Under the pieces are notes generated by a model. That model saw nothing but the letters and a program-made list of their open reading frames with translations, did not search any database and was not told where the DNA came from. Below, piece after piece: positions 41,417 through 49,976 of a DNA stretch of 64,000 bases. Made by a program: the position numbers and the translations under genes. Where the stretch lies: positions 1-64,000 of the forward strand of contig JBFXED010000021.1 of assembly GCA_050180485.1 (NCBI GenBank), in the 5' to 3' direction. Each line of letters opens with the position of its first letter. Position 1 is the first letter of the stretch. The DNA is from CADEGL01 sp050180485. Its GTDB lineage: Bacteria; Pseudomonadota; Alphaproteobacteria; CADEGL01.

Positions 41417-43036
41417 TTATCGCTTCAGCTTGACGCCCGCCTTCTCACGGTCCCAGGTCGTAGGCGTGAGGCCGCGTTCGCGCAGCGGGAATTTCTGGAT
41501 CTTGCCGGTCGGCGTCTTGGGCAGGGCGTCGATCGTGTCGACATAGCGCGGGATCATGAAATAGGCCATGCGCGGCTCGAGGAAGCGGATCAGCTCGACC
41601 GGATCGACCGTCATGCCCTGCTTGGGCACGATCACGGCCATCACTTCCTGTTCGGTGTGTTCGGATTCCGCCGGGATCACCGCACATTCCAGGATGGAAG
41701 GGTGCTTCACGATCTCCTGCTCCACCTCCATCGACGAGATGTTCTCGCCGCGGCGGCGGATGGCGTCCTTGGTACGGTCGACGAAGTAGTAATTGCCCTC
41801 CTCGTCGCGCATCAGCATGTCGCCCGTGTGATACCAGAGGTTCCGCCACGCCTTGACCGTCCAGTCGGGGTGGTTCCAGTAGCCCAGCGTCATGTCCCAC
41901 GGGTTCTTGGTGCGCACGCACATCTCGCCCGGCACGTTGGGCGGCACCTCTTCGTCGTTCTCGTCGACGATGCGGACCTCGTAGCGGTCGAGCAGCGGCC
42001 GCCCGCAGGTGCGGTTGTTGGCCAGGTTGAAGCTGGAGCGCATGGGGCAGTTCTGCTCGGTCCCGCCATACGTCGTGGAGACACGGACGCCGAAGCGCGT
42101 CTTGAAATCCTCCACCTCGGGCAACAGCGGCACGACGATGATGCGGTCCATCGTGTTGTCCGCATCGTTCGGCAGCGGCGCCTGGCGGTAGAGAAAATTG
42201 GCCATCGCGCCGAGAAGGAACGAGATCGTGGCCTTGTACTTGCGCACGTCGTTCCAGAACTCGGTCAGCGAGAAGGTGCCGGTCAAGACCGCCGTGCATT
42301 CGGCGATCATGCAGGCATAGACCACGGCCCATTGGCCCGCGATGTGGAACATGGGCAGCGGCGCGTAATAGATGTCTTCCGGCTGCATCTCCAGAAGCTC
42401 GACCGCCACCACCGCGTATTCGTAGGCATGGGCGTGGCAGTTCATGGAACCCTTGGACGGACCCGTCGTGCCCGAGGTGTACATGACACCCATGATGTCG
42501 CGGTAGGTCGGGCCGGGCTCCTTCAGCGCCGATTCGTCCGCGTCGAACAATTTCTCGAAGCGCACCTCTTCCATGCGGCCGGACAGGCTCGCGGGCAGGC
42601 CCGGCTCCTTGCCGTTGGCGTCCTTGCTGTAAAGGACGAGGCGTTTCAGATCCTTGAGGTCGCCCAGCACGAACTCGATGCGGTCGAGATACTGCCGGTC
42701 CACGATCATGGTGGCGGCCAGCGAATCGTTCAGGATGTGGGCGAAGACCGTGCCCTTGGCGTGGTTGTTCACCGGCACCTCGATGGCGCCGATCTTGGCC
42801 AGGGCGCACCAGGCCAGGATGTAGTCGATCGTGTCGGGCAGCATGATCAGCACGGTGTCGCCGTGCTTGATGCCGGCCTTCAGGAAACCCCGCGCCAACG
42901 CGTTAGAGCGCTGGTCCATCTCGCGGTAGGAATAGGCGCGCTCGGCCGTGACGATCCACGGCTTGTCGCCGAGCTTGTCGGCGCGCCGTTTCAGCACCTC
43001 TCGCAAGGTGCGTTCTTTCCGCGGCTCCAGAGCCAT
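41417..43036 (-). CDS. Acyl-CoA synthetase, crotonobetaine/carnitine-CoA ligase-like
   Basis: A 539-residue ANL-superfamily ligase that activates a carboxylate with ATP and CoA. The P-loop YTSGTTGPSKG is at 186-196. Also seen are TTYGGTEQNCPM (A5-like), YHTGDMLMRDEEGNYYFVDR (A7/A8, quoted as its key TGD and DR residues), RRRGENISSMEVE (hinge) and the catalytic lysine near PKTPTGKIQK. The RRRGENIS hinge and overall layout resemble CaiC and related short-chain ligases. GGGAGGAA precedes the ATG. It is probably one operon with the crotonase. Confidence 0.85.
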   Translation of the reverse strand: MALEPRKERTLREVLKRRADKLGDKPWIVTAERAYSYREMDQRSNALARGFLKAGIKHGDTVLIMLPDTIDYILAWCALAKIGAIEVPVNNHAKGTVFAHILNDSLAATMIVDRQYLDRIEFVLGDLKDLKRLVLYSKDANGKEPGLPASLSGRMEEVRFEKLFDADESALKEPGPTYRDIMGVMYTSGTTGPSKGSMNCHAHAYEYAVVAVELLEMQPEDIYYAPLPMFHIAGQWAVVYACMIAECTAVLTGTFSLTEFWNDVRKYKATISFLLGAMANFLYRQAPLPNDADNTMDRIIVVPLLPEVEDFKTRFGVRVSTTYGGTEQNCPMRSSFNLANNRTCGRPLLDRYEVRIVDENDEEVPPNVPGEMCVRTKNPWDMTLGYWNHPDWTVKAWRNLWYHTGDMLMRDEEGNYYFVDRTKDAIRRRGENISSMEVEQEIVKHPSILECAVIPAESEHTEQEVMAVIVPKQGMTVDPVELIRFLEPRMAYFMIPRYVDTIDALPKTPTGKIQKFPLRERGLTPTTWDREKAGVKLKR

Positions 43037-43165
43037 CGATTCCTCCCAACCCCCGGGTCGAGAAACCGACCGGTGAGTCCGTTCCGATGTTATGGGCGGG
43101 ATTTTAGCCGATCAAGAGGCCCGGGCGAACGGCAGGCGATTGCAGGGTAAATGAAAATGAAAAGT

Positions 43166-43268
43166 GTCGCCCCGGCCTCCGAGCCGGGGCCTAGTCGCGC
43201 GGAGCGCGCCGAGGCTTTTTGTCGGCCTACCGGCCTCCACTAGGTCCCGGCTCGGAGGCCGGGACGAC
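43166..43268. repeat. CCCGGCCTCCGAGCCGGG palindromic repeat
   Basis: Left arm GTCGCCCCGGCCTCCGAGCC (43166 on) and right arm ending GGCTCGGAGGCCGGGACGAC (to 43268) are near-perfect reverse complements out to shared CTAG cores, with a loop of about 45 bases. It is a different family from the CCCCTCC repeats and is common between genes of alphaproteobacteria. It occupies most of the gap 43037-43286. Confidence 0.85.
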
Positions 43269-43286
43269 GATTACGGGGTGGCAAAT

Positions 43287-44024
43287 TCAGTTTTGCTGCA
43301 AAAACAATTTCTTCACGAAGGCCAGGGCCTCGGCCCGGGGCGTGCCGGGCTTGAGCGCGGGGTCGTAAAGTGTGTGCAGCAGAAGCTCGCCCGCAGGTGT
43401 TAGGCCCGAGCCCCGATACTTATAACCGGGCACCGGATCCTTGATACCTGGCGCGTCGTTGGGCAGGCCCAACACCTGGGTCATTTCCTCCAAGAGACAA
43501 CGTTCAAGCTCGTTTTTCGGCCGTTCCACGTTGGCCACCACGGCACCGTAAAGGATGCGGTCCTCCTTGGAATAGGACAGAAAGTAGCAGCCGCCCGACG
43601 CCGCATCGACGATGCGCTTGAGCCTGGCCGGGTCCTTCTCCACCAGTGCGCCCGCGTCATACATTTTGTCGCGCGGCACCAGCATGACGACCAGGTTCTC
43701 GCCCGCCTCCTTGGGGCCGATCTCCTGATAAGCGCTGCCGGTCAGGCTCGCGAGCATCGTTGCGTGGCGCTGGACCACCGGGCGCCAGGTGGCCAGATCG
43801 CTGCCGGCCAGTTTGTAGCGGATTGGCACCGTCCACTTGCGCACGCGTTCCGCCGGTGCCACGCCCGGAATCTCGCTGCCAAACACCACGATATCGAAAA
43901 GGCGGGTCAGCCGCTCCGCCTCCTCCGCCGTGCGCGCGTGAGCGGTGATGCCGGCAAGAAGAGCTGCCAGAAGGAGTGCTGCCGCGACGACCCGGCGCGA
44001 AGCGAGATGCATGACGTGCTTCAT
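43287..44024 (-). CDS. DUF2927 domain-containing secreted protein
   Basis: A 245-residue exported protein with a signal peptide (about 5-28, ending AHA-R) and a DUF2927 domain covering most of the mature part: RLTRLFDIVVFGSE, WTVPIRYKLAG, and CLLEEMTQVLGLPND, where the ExxT/Q region resembles a degenerate zincin helix. Start ATG 44024 is used, with a second ATG four codons later possible. The upstream repeat forbids a longer start. Function unknown. Confidence 0.8.
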   Translation of the reverse strand: MKHVMHLASRRVVAAALLLAALLAGITAHARTAEEAERLTRLFDIVVFGSEIPGVAPAERVRKWTVPIRYKLAGSDLATWRPVVQRHATMLASLTGSAYQEIGPKEAGENLVVMLVPRDKMYDAGALVEKDPARLKRIVDAASGGCYFLSYSKEDRILYGAVVANVERPKNELERCLLEEMTQVLGLPNDAPGIKDPVPGYKYRGSGLTPAGELLLHTLYDPALKPGTPRAEALAFVKKLFLQQN

Positions 44025-44059
44025 TCCAAACGATTCCACGGCCGAAGAGTTTTCTACTA

Positions 44060-44211
44060 CCCCCTTCCCCCATCCCCTCCCTCGTTGGGGGAGGGGAGAA
44101 AAAGACGATACGGCAACATTTGCCAATCCCCCTCCAACGCGGAAGAGGTCAAATGATCGCGGTTCCCTATTTCACCCCTCCCCTACGAGGGAGGGGTAAG
44201 GGGGAGGGGGA
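44060..44211. repeat. CCCCTCC palindromic repeat
   Basis: CCCCATCCCCTCCCTCGTTGG at the left (44069 on, in part) pairs imperfectly with CCCTACGAGGGAGGGGTAAG at the right. Between them a short CCCCCTCCAACGCGG element suggests a third arm. It separates the DUF2927 gene from the amidohydrolase genes. Confidence 0.8.
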
Positions 44212-44217
44212 AGAAAA

Positions 44218-45591
44218 CTATCGCAACCCCGCGCGCTTGCGCTTGACGCGGGCAGCCTGAGCGGCGGATTCGTATACGGCACCTTCGTCCATGCGGGTCA
44301 GACGGCCGTGCTTCACCAGCACCTCGCCATCCACCAGCACCGTGTCCACCGTACGCGACTTGGCCAAAAGAAGCTGGTGGCGCACCGCGTTGTGGCGCGG
44401 CCAAGCTTCCGGCGTGTCGTTGTTGCGAATCACGATGTCGGCGCGCTTGCCCGCTTCCAGGCTGCCGATCTCCTTGTCCATCATCAGCGCCTTGGCGCCG
44501 TTGATCGTGTACATGCGCAGCAGATCGGTGGGCGAGATGTATTCGTTCTGGTCGCGCGCGAGAAGATAGGCCGTATAGATCTGGTCGCCGAAGGATGCCG
44601 CCTTGCTGACGTCGAGGCCGATGCAAATGTTGACGCCGCGCTTGTGGAGCGAGGGGAACGGCGTCTTCACCGTTTGCCGCGCGCCATAATACCAAGAATT
44701 GGTCGGGCTCCAGACGATGGACAGGCCCGAATCCACCACCGGGTCCAATTCGTCCGGGCGCAGCACGTTCATGTGCACGAAGACGCAATTCTTGCCGAGC
44801 AGGCCGATCTCCTCGAAATGCACCAGCGGGTGCTTGCCGAAGCGGCGGTCGTCGAACTCGGCGTCGTCCACGCTCTGCGACTGGTGCATGTTGAAGGGCA
44901 CCTTGTTGCGGTCGGCGCAGTGCTTGGCGGCCAGGCGCAGCTCGTCCGAATCGTTGCCCATGCCGTAGACCGAGATGTGGGCGCGCACGCGGCTATCCTT
45001 GTCCTTGTTGCGCCAGAGCTGCTTGCCCAGCCCCTTGATCGCGGCCTTGCGGCCCACCGTAGCGCGGCGGATGTCGGAGATCTGCGGCCCCTTCTCGTCC
45101 AGCAGCCACGGATCGGCGACCGAGACGCGGAAACCCAACGCGTCCGACGCCCGCGCCAGGTTCTCCGGCTCGAACGCCGAGCCGGGGTCCATGACCGAGG
45201 TCACGCCGCTCTTCAGCATGTCGAGGCCAAGCAACAGGGAGCTTGCGTATTCCTCCTCGTCCTCGACCGCGTTGATCAGGCGCGTGTACTGGTCGGCCAC
45301 CCAAGGGCCCGGGTCCTCGCCGCCGAAATCGGCCTCGGCGATCATCTTGCCCACCATGTGGAAGGTCAGGTGGTAATGCATGTCGATGAAGCCCGGATGC
45401 ACCAAGCCGCCCTTGGCGTCGATGCTGCGCGCGGCTTCGTACTTGGCCGCGATGGCTTTGTCGGGCCCGACCGCGACAATGTCCCTGCCCCTGATGGCGA
45501 TGGCGCCGTCCGTATAGGTCGAATTCTTCTTGTCGCAGGTCAGGATGTGGGCGTTGCGGATCAACAGATCGCTCGCGGTCTTCTTGGCCAT
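44218..45591 (-). CDS. Amidohydrolase-superfamily protein (paralogue 1)
   Basis: A 457-residue member of the ATZ/TRZ-like amidohydrolases. Metal ligands are intact: His72 and His74 (DMHYH), His236, His273 (FVHMN) and Asp327 (GLDVS). However, the usual catalytic Glu three residues after His236 is Gln239 (MHQSQS), and the usual HCPxSN segment is WSPTNSWYYG. GAGGGAGGACACC precedes the ATG. It is 30 bases from an equally sized paralogue upstream. Hydrolysis of a C-N or C-Cl type bond is implied by family, substrate unknown. Confidence 0.85.
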   Translation of the reverse strand: MAKKTASDLLIRNAHILTCDKKNSTYTDGAIAIRGRDIVAVGPDKAIAAKYEAARSIDAKGGLVHPGFIDMHYHLTFHMVGKMIAEADFGGEDPGPWVADQYTRLINAVEDEEEYASSLLLGLDMLKSGVTSVMDPGSAFEPENLARASDALGFRVSVADPWLLDEKGPQISDIRRATVGRKAAIKGLGKQLWRNKDKDSRVRAHISVYGMGNDSDELRLAAKHCADRNKVPFNMHQSQSVDDAEFDDRRFGKHPLVHFEEIGLLGKNCVFVHMNVLRPDELDPVVDSGLSIVWSPTNSWYYGARQTVKTPFPSLHKRGVNICIGLDVSKAASFGDQIYTAYLLARDQNEYISPTDLLRMYTINGAKALMMDKEIGSLEAGKRADIVIRNNDTPEAWPRHNAVRHQLLLAKSRTVDTVLVDGEVLVKHGRLTRMDEGAVYESAAQAARVKRKRAGLR

Positions 45592-45621
45592 GGTGTCCTC
45601 CCTCTCGTGTTCGCCCGCGCC

Positions 45622-46998
45622 TTACGCCAGCCCGGCCCGCTCGCGCAAGGTGCGGGCCGCGCGGTCGGCGCGGTCGTAGATGACGTTTTCGTCCAATTTC
45701 GCGTGGCGGCCGCCTTCGAGCAGTACCTCGCCGTCCACCAGCACGGTGTCCACGGACTTCCCGCGCGCGATCAGGAGCTGCTGACGCTCCTGGTTGTAAC
45801 GCGGCCAGGTCTCGGGGCGGTCTTGCGAGCGGATCACGATGTCGGCGCGCTTGCCGGCCTCCAGCGAGCCCAGCCACGGCTCCCAACCCATCGCATAGGC
45901 GGCGTTCCGGGTCTGCATCTGGAGCAAATCCTCGGGCGAGAGATGGTCGCCCTGATCGCGCGCGATCAGATAGGCCATGTGCGCCTGGTCGCCGAAGGAC
46001 GCCGCCTTGCTGACGTCCAGGCCGAGGGTGACGTTGACGCCGCGCTTGACCAGCTTGGGAATGCGGTTGGGCGCGCGCATCCGCGTGCCGTAATACCAGG
46101 AGTTGGTCGGGCTCCAGACCACACTGATGGGCGAGCGCGCCACCGCCTCCACCTCGTCGTCGCGCAGCACGTTCATATGCACGAAGACGCAGGAACGCGA
46201 CAGCAGCCCCTCCTCCACATAGGCAACCAAAGGGTGCCTCCCCAGCTTGCGGTCGTCGGCTTCCGCATCGTCCGTGCTTTGCGATTGGTGCATGTTGAAG
46301 GCGCAGCCGTTCTTTTCCGCCAGCGCCTTGGCATGGCGGATCATCGCCAGCGAATTCGCCGAGCAGCCGTAGATGGCGATGTGGCCGCGCACTTTCGCGT
46401 TCTTGTCCCGGTTGCGCCCAAGCTGGCCGCCAAGATGTTTCGCGCCGTGCTCGAAGGTCGGAACCACGCCACGGATATTGGTGAAGGCAGGGTCGTCCGA
46501 ATCGACGATCCACGGATCGGCAAAGCTCGCCCGTCCGCCCACGGTCGTCACGGCGTCGGCCACGGCGTCGTGGGAATAGATGGTGCCCGGGTCGACGAAA
46601 CCCGTGACTCCGTTCTTGAGCATGTCGAGGCACGCCAGCGCGCCGTTCGCCCATTCCTCCTCGGGCCCCAACGCGTTGTTCATGCCGGTGTACTGCTTGG
46701 CGATCCAGGCCGTGGGATCGGCGCCCTCGAAGGACACTTCCTGGATCATCTTGCCGATCATGTGCTGGGTGACGTGGTAGTGCGCGTCGATCATGCCCGG
46801 ATGGACCATCCCGCCACGGGCATCGATCGTGCGCCTGGCGCGGAAGCGCGCCTCGATCTCGGCCGACGGGCCGACCACCACGATCTCGCGGCCCCGAATG
46901 GCCACTGCGCCGTCTTCGTGCTTCGTGCGTTTGGCATCGCATGTCAGCACATAGGCGTTACGGATCAGCACATCGCAGGCTTCGGTCTTGTCGGCCAT
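45622..46998 (-). CDS. Amidohydrolase-superfamily protein (paralogue 2)
   Basis: A 458-residue paralogue collinear with the gene just downstream. It has the same unusual active-site set: DAHYH, MHQSQS in place of HxxE, FVHMN, WSPTNSWYYG and GLDVSKAASFGDQ. The pair therefore belongs to one subfamily and not to classical deaminases. Strong GGGGGAGGACCGCG ribosome binding site. The two are probably co-transcribed from a promoter in the 47.0-47.3 kb gap, which also contains a repeat. Confidence 0.85.
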   Translation of the reverse strand: MADKTEACDVLIRNAYVLTCDAKRTKHEDGAVAIRGREIVVVGPSAEIEARFRARRTIDARGGMVHPGMIDAHYHVTQHMIGKMIQEVSFEGADPTAWIAKQYTGMNNALGPEEEWANGALACLDMLKNGVTGFVDPGTIYSHDAVADAVTTVGGRASFADPWIVDSDDPAFTNIRGVVPTFEHGAKHLGGQLGRNRDKNAKVRGHIAIYGCSANSLAMIRHAKALAEKNGCAFNMHQSQSTDDAEADDRKLGRHPLVAYVEEGLLSRSCVFVHMNVLRDDEVEAVARSPISVVWSPTNSWYYGTRMRAPNRIPKLVKRGVNVTLGLDVSKAASFGDQAHMAYLIARDQGDHLSPEDLLQMQTRNAAYAMGWEPWLGSLEAGKRADIVIRSQDRPETWPRYNQERQQLLIARGKSVDTVLVDGEVLLEGGRHAKLDENVIYDRADRAARTLRERAGLA

Positions 46999-47086
46999 CG
47001 CGGTCCTCCCCCGGTCAAGCGCGCGAATGCTAGCACGCCGCGCCCGGCAGGGAATTAGGCCGATCGTATGGACTGTCGGCGCTCCT

Positions 47087-47210
47087 TCTCCCCCTCACCC
47101 GCTCGCTTCGCTCGCCACCTCTCCCGCGTTGGGGAGAGGGTTCAATAACATCATGTCCCCTCCCCTACGAGGGAGGCTTAAGCCGCGAAGCGGATTAAGG
47201 GGGGAGGGGG
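47087..47210. repeat. CCCCTCC palindromic repeat, variant with RGCGAAGCG arms
   Basis: TCTCCCGCGTTGGGGAGAGG and CCCCTCCCCTACGAGGGAGG are followed by CTTAAGCCGCGAAGCGGATTAAGG, here given in part, and GGGGAGGGGG. The inner GCCGCGAAGCGG hairpin is also seen, altered, at 12841-12875. No gene is present in the gap 46999-47294. Confidence 0.8.
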
Positions 47211-47294
47211 AATCCAAATCACATTCTCGGGAGCGAGGGCTGCAACCCCGATGCGGACGCACTAGATTAGACGGGCGGAACCCAGGAGGCGGCC

Positions 47295-47705
47295 ATGAAC
47301 ACGAAAACCAAGATCAACAAGAGCGAAACCGAGTGGCGCAAGGATCTCTCGCCCGAGCAGTACCATGTCACGCGCGAACACGGCACGGAGCGCGCCTGGA
47401 GCGGCAAGTACAACGAGCACAAGGGCAAGGGCACCTACAAATGCGTCTGCTGCGGCGAGCCCTTGTTCGCTTCCGACACGAAATATGAGTCCGGCAGCGG
47501 CTGGCCGAGCTTCTGGGCGCCGCTGAATGAGGGCGCGGTCGAGACCACAACGGACAAAAGCCACGGCATGGTCCGCACCGAGGTTCATTGCGCCAAGTGC
47601 GACGCGCATCTCGGCCATGTCTTCCCCGACGGACCGAAGCCGACGGGCCTGCGCTACTGCATGAACTCGGCGTCGCTCGACTTCGAGGACAAAGAGAAGA
47701 AGTAG
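47295..47705 (+). CDS. msrB: Peptide-methionine (R)-S-oxide reductase MsrB
   Basis: A 136-residue MsrB that reduces methionine-R-sulfoxide in proteins using thioredoxin. Two zinc CxxC pairs are visible (YKCVCCGEPLF and HCAKCDAHLGHVF). The catalytic cysteine is in RYCMNSASL, and WPSFW and GHVFPDGP are intact. AGGAGG six bases before the ATG confirms the start. No signal peptide, so cytosolic. It stands alone between a repeat and the convergent EamA gene. Confidence 0.95.
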   Translation: MNTKTKINKSETEWRKDLSPEQYHVTREHGTERAWSGKYNEHKGKGTYKCVCCGEPLFASDTKYESGSGWPSFWAPLNEGAVETTTDKSHGMVRTEVHCAKCDAHLGHVFPDGPKPTGLRYCMNSASLDFEDKEKK

Positions 47706-47709
47706 CCCC

Positions 47710-48594
47710 TCACTCGCCCCGGCGGTGTTCCGCGGACAGAACCGCGATCCCGCCGGCGACGATCAGGGCGATTCCCACGAAGGCGGCGCGACTCGGAAGC
47801 TCGGCGAACGCCAGCCAGCCGAACAGGGTCGCCGTCACCAGCTCGAGATAGACCAGCGGCGAAAGAGCCGCCGTGTCGGCGTGACGGAACGCCACGATCA
47901 CAAGGAAATGGCAGAAGGTCGACAGCGCGCCCATCGCGAAGACAAGCGCCAGCGCCTCGCCCGTCGGCCATGACCAGTGAAGGACGGCCAGCGGCGTCAA
48001 AAAGAGTGCGCCAAGAATGCACTGCGCCAGAAGCGCAGGCAGCGGCGGCGTCTTTGCGGCCATAACGCGGGTCGCGACCAAATACCCGCCGACCAGCACG
48101 CCGCTGGCGACAGCCAGCAGCGCCCCGAGCTGAAACTCCCCGCCAGGACGGACGATGAGGAGCGCACCGATCAGGCCAGCCGCGACAGCCGCGCTCCGGC
48201 GCGCCGTCATCGCCTCGCCCAAAAGCCGCGCGGCCAGAACCGCGGCGATGACGGGCCCGATGAAATAGCCGCCCAACGCCGTGGCCAGCGGGATTTCCGA
48301 GATCGCCCAGAAAAAGCATGTCATCGCGCTGACCACGAGGAGTGCGCGAAGCCAGTTCGACGCCATGGCGTCCTTGACCGCGTGCATTCGCACGCCGCGC
48401 GCCACCGCCAGCGGAAGCACGAGCAGGGCCGCGGCGGTATATCGCGCCCAGGCCACCAGGAACGGCGAATGCGTTTCGATCAACAGCTTCGCGATACCGT
48501 CGACCAACGGCAACGTGAGGGAGGAGACGCTCATCAGCGCGATGCCGGTGAGCGGCACGGGTTTCCCCGTCTGTAAGGCCCAACTGTCCGCCAT
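47710..48594 (-). CDS. EamA/DMT-family transporter
   Basis: An inner-membrane protein of about 294 residues with ten hydrophobic spans and two internal EamA repeats, of the RhaT/YdcZ-like metabolite exporter type. ATG 48594 (MADSWALQ) is used; a GTG at 48606 would add four residues. It faces a CGNR-family regulator across a 66-base gap with repeated GTAACT motifs. This is the usual pairing for a self-contained export switch. Cargo unknown; amino acids or drugs are typical. Confidence 0.88.
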   Translation of the reverse strand: MADSWALQTGKPVPLTGIALMSVSSLTLPLVDGIAKLLIETHSPFLVAWARYTAAALLVLPLAVARGVRMHAVKDAMASNWLRALLVVSAMTCFFWAISEIPLATALGGYFIGPVIAAVLAARLLGEAMTARRSAAVAAGLIGALLIVRPGGEFQLGALLAVASGVLVGGYLVATRVMAAKTPPLPALLAQCILGALFLTPLAVLHWSWPTGEALALVFAMGALSTFCHFLVIVAFRHADTAALSPLVYLELVTATLFGWLAFAELPSRAAFVGIALIVAGGIAVLSAEHRRGE

Positions 48595-48606
48595 GGCGAA
48601 AATCAC

Positions 48607-48690
48607 TTGATCGGTAACTGCCGTAACTTAGGATACTAGTGACATAAGCTCGCACGATAGGTGACTAGTCAAGTGAAATTAGACAGTTAC
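48607..48690. promoter_or_regulatory. Divergent EamA/CGNR control region with repeated motifs
   Basis: The region contains GTAACT at 48614-48619 and 48623-48628 and its inverse AGTTAC at 48685-48690, plus two ACTAGT-centred palindromes (around 48635-48640 and 48663-48670). These are candidate operators of the CGNR protein, lying over its own start codon. Confidence 0.45.
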
Positions 48691-49236
48691 GTAGACACCG
48701 GCATCCTGGTCGCCCAGCAATTGGTGAACGGCCTGACGCCGGGGTTTGACCGGGGCAAGCCGATGGAGGCGATCGATCCGGCGGGCGTTCTGGCCGCGAC
48801 GCTGGCCGTCGATCCGCCGTCGCTCACGGCGCTCAGGAAGCGCGACGAGGCCGGCTTCGTTCAATTGGCGCGAGAGCTTCGCGCGGTCTTCGGCCATCTC
48901 GACCGCGCGGAGATCGATGCCGCCGCGCGGCGGCTCAACATGCTTCTTGGCGAGAGCCCGGCGAATCCGCATCTGGCGAAAGAGGACGGGGTTTGGCGCT
49001 TGCATCGCCACCCGGCCCACGCGGCCCTCCTTCCCATGTGGACGTCGATCTGCGCGGAGGCGATCGCGCGCATGATCGGTGCACAGAACGCCGGCCGTTT
49101 CGGTGTCTGCGTCGCGACGAACTGCGACCGGGTTTTCGTCGATACGAGCAAGAACGCCAGCCGGCGCTTCTGCTCCCTCACCTGTCAGAACCGGACGAAG
49201 GTGGCCGCGTTCCGCGCGCGGAAAGGCGGCGGCTAG
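48661..49236 (+). CDS. CGNR zinc-finger transcriptional regulator (ABATE domain)
   Basis: A 191-residue regulator. The N-terminal ABATE domain (about 5-140) begins KLDSYVDTGILVAQQLVNG, a variant of the family's ligand-binding entry. The C-terminal CGNR finger has Cys-x-x-x-x-x-C spacing in GVCVATNCDRVFVD and RRFCSLTCQNRTKVAAFRAR (four cysteines; CxNRxK present). GTG 48661 is the start, with another GTG four codons on. It probably controls the divergent EamA gene in response to an effector bound by ABATE. Confidence 0.85.
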   Translation: MTSQVKLDSYVDTGILVAQQLVNGLTPGFDRGKPMEAIDPAGVLAATLAVDPPSLTALRKRDEAGFVQLARELRAVFGHLDRAEIDAAARRLNMLLGESPANPHLAKEDGVWRLHRHPAHAALLPMWTSICAEAIARMIGAQNAGRFGVCVATNCDRVFVDTSKNASRRFCSLTCQNRTKVAAFRARKGGG

Positions 49237-49244
49237 CAGCGCTT

Positions 49245-49838
49245 TTATTTCCCGTTTCGCACCGTCTTCTTCATCTCCGCTGACCCCTTCCGTGCCACCG
49301 CCTTGCCATCGACTTTGGCCTCGCCCTTCGCCATCGCCTTTTCCATCCGCGCGAGCAGATAGTAATCATGCTCGTCGCGGTAAGGCTTAAGGTCGAGGTC
49401 CGCGGGCACGCGCCGCAATTGTTCGTGGCCGATCTCCTTCACGTGGCCCTGCATGAAGCGATCGTAGGCGTGCCACTCGATCCGGTCGGCGCGCACGGCC
49501 GCCTGCTCGGCCCGCGTCGCGATCTGGTGGGCGTGGAGATAATGCAGCCCGAGATGGTCGATCAGCGCCTTCTCCACCTCCTCATGGAGGATCAGGTAGC
49601 GGTCCACCTCGACGACGCGCGCGCGGTAGACGAAGGTCTCCGGCAGGTGCCGGTCGATATAGATCGTTCGTCCGTCCACGCTGTAGCCCGCGAGATAGGG
49701 TACGTCGTGCTCCCGGTCGAGAACGGCGCGGCGCAGGATGGCGTCCACGGCCCGGTCCATCATCAGGCTCGAGACGTACCATTCCGGGATGCGCAGTTTC
49801 TTGTGGGCGGCGATCGGGTGGCAGCGCGAGCCGGCCAT
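49245..49838 (-). CDS. Conserved hypothetical protein with HEEVE helix
   Basis: A 197-residue soluble protein of no family I recognise. It starts MAGSRCHPIAAHKKLRIP and contains the segments TIYIDRHLPE and ILHEEVEKALIDHLGLHY, then HAHQIATRAEQAAVRADR, and ends in a lysine-rich tail. The spacing of acidic and histidine residues in the HEEVE helix and the later His/Tyr resembles a metallopeptidase-like or anti-restriction-type fold, but not a canonical HExxH. ATG 49838 is chosen since the longer frame runs through the divergent AsmA gene. The gene is convergent with the CGNR gene. Confidence 0.7.
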   Translation of the reverse strand: MAGSRCHPIAAHKKLRIPEWYVSSLMMDRAVDAILRRAVLDREHDVPYLAGYSVDGRTIYIDRHLPETFVYRARVVEVDRYLILHEEVEKALIDHLGLHYLHAHQIATRAEQAAVRADRIEWHAYDRFMQGHVKEIGHEQLRRVPADLDLKPYRDEHDYYLLARMEKAMAKGEAKVDGKAVARKGSAEMKKTVRNGK

Positions 49839-49976
49839 GGCGTTCCCCCTGTTCGCGCCCCGAAGGCGCGTTCCCCCTAGGATCGCGGCATTGCCGCCCC
49901 GTCGGCAAGCGTGAAGAGCGGGGAACCTTGGGCGCACAGGGCCGTTTTGTCTTGAGCCGCGACACTGTGACGGCCC

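Noticed and set aside
44308..47058. A 916-codon plus-strand frame opposite both amidohydrolases
   Set aside because: It is histidine/arginine/valine-rich and has no domain; it is the antisense shadow of two clear genes in high-GC DNA.
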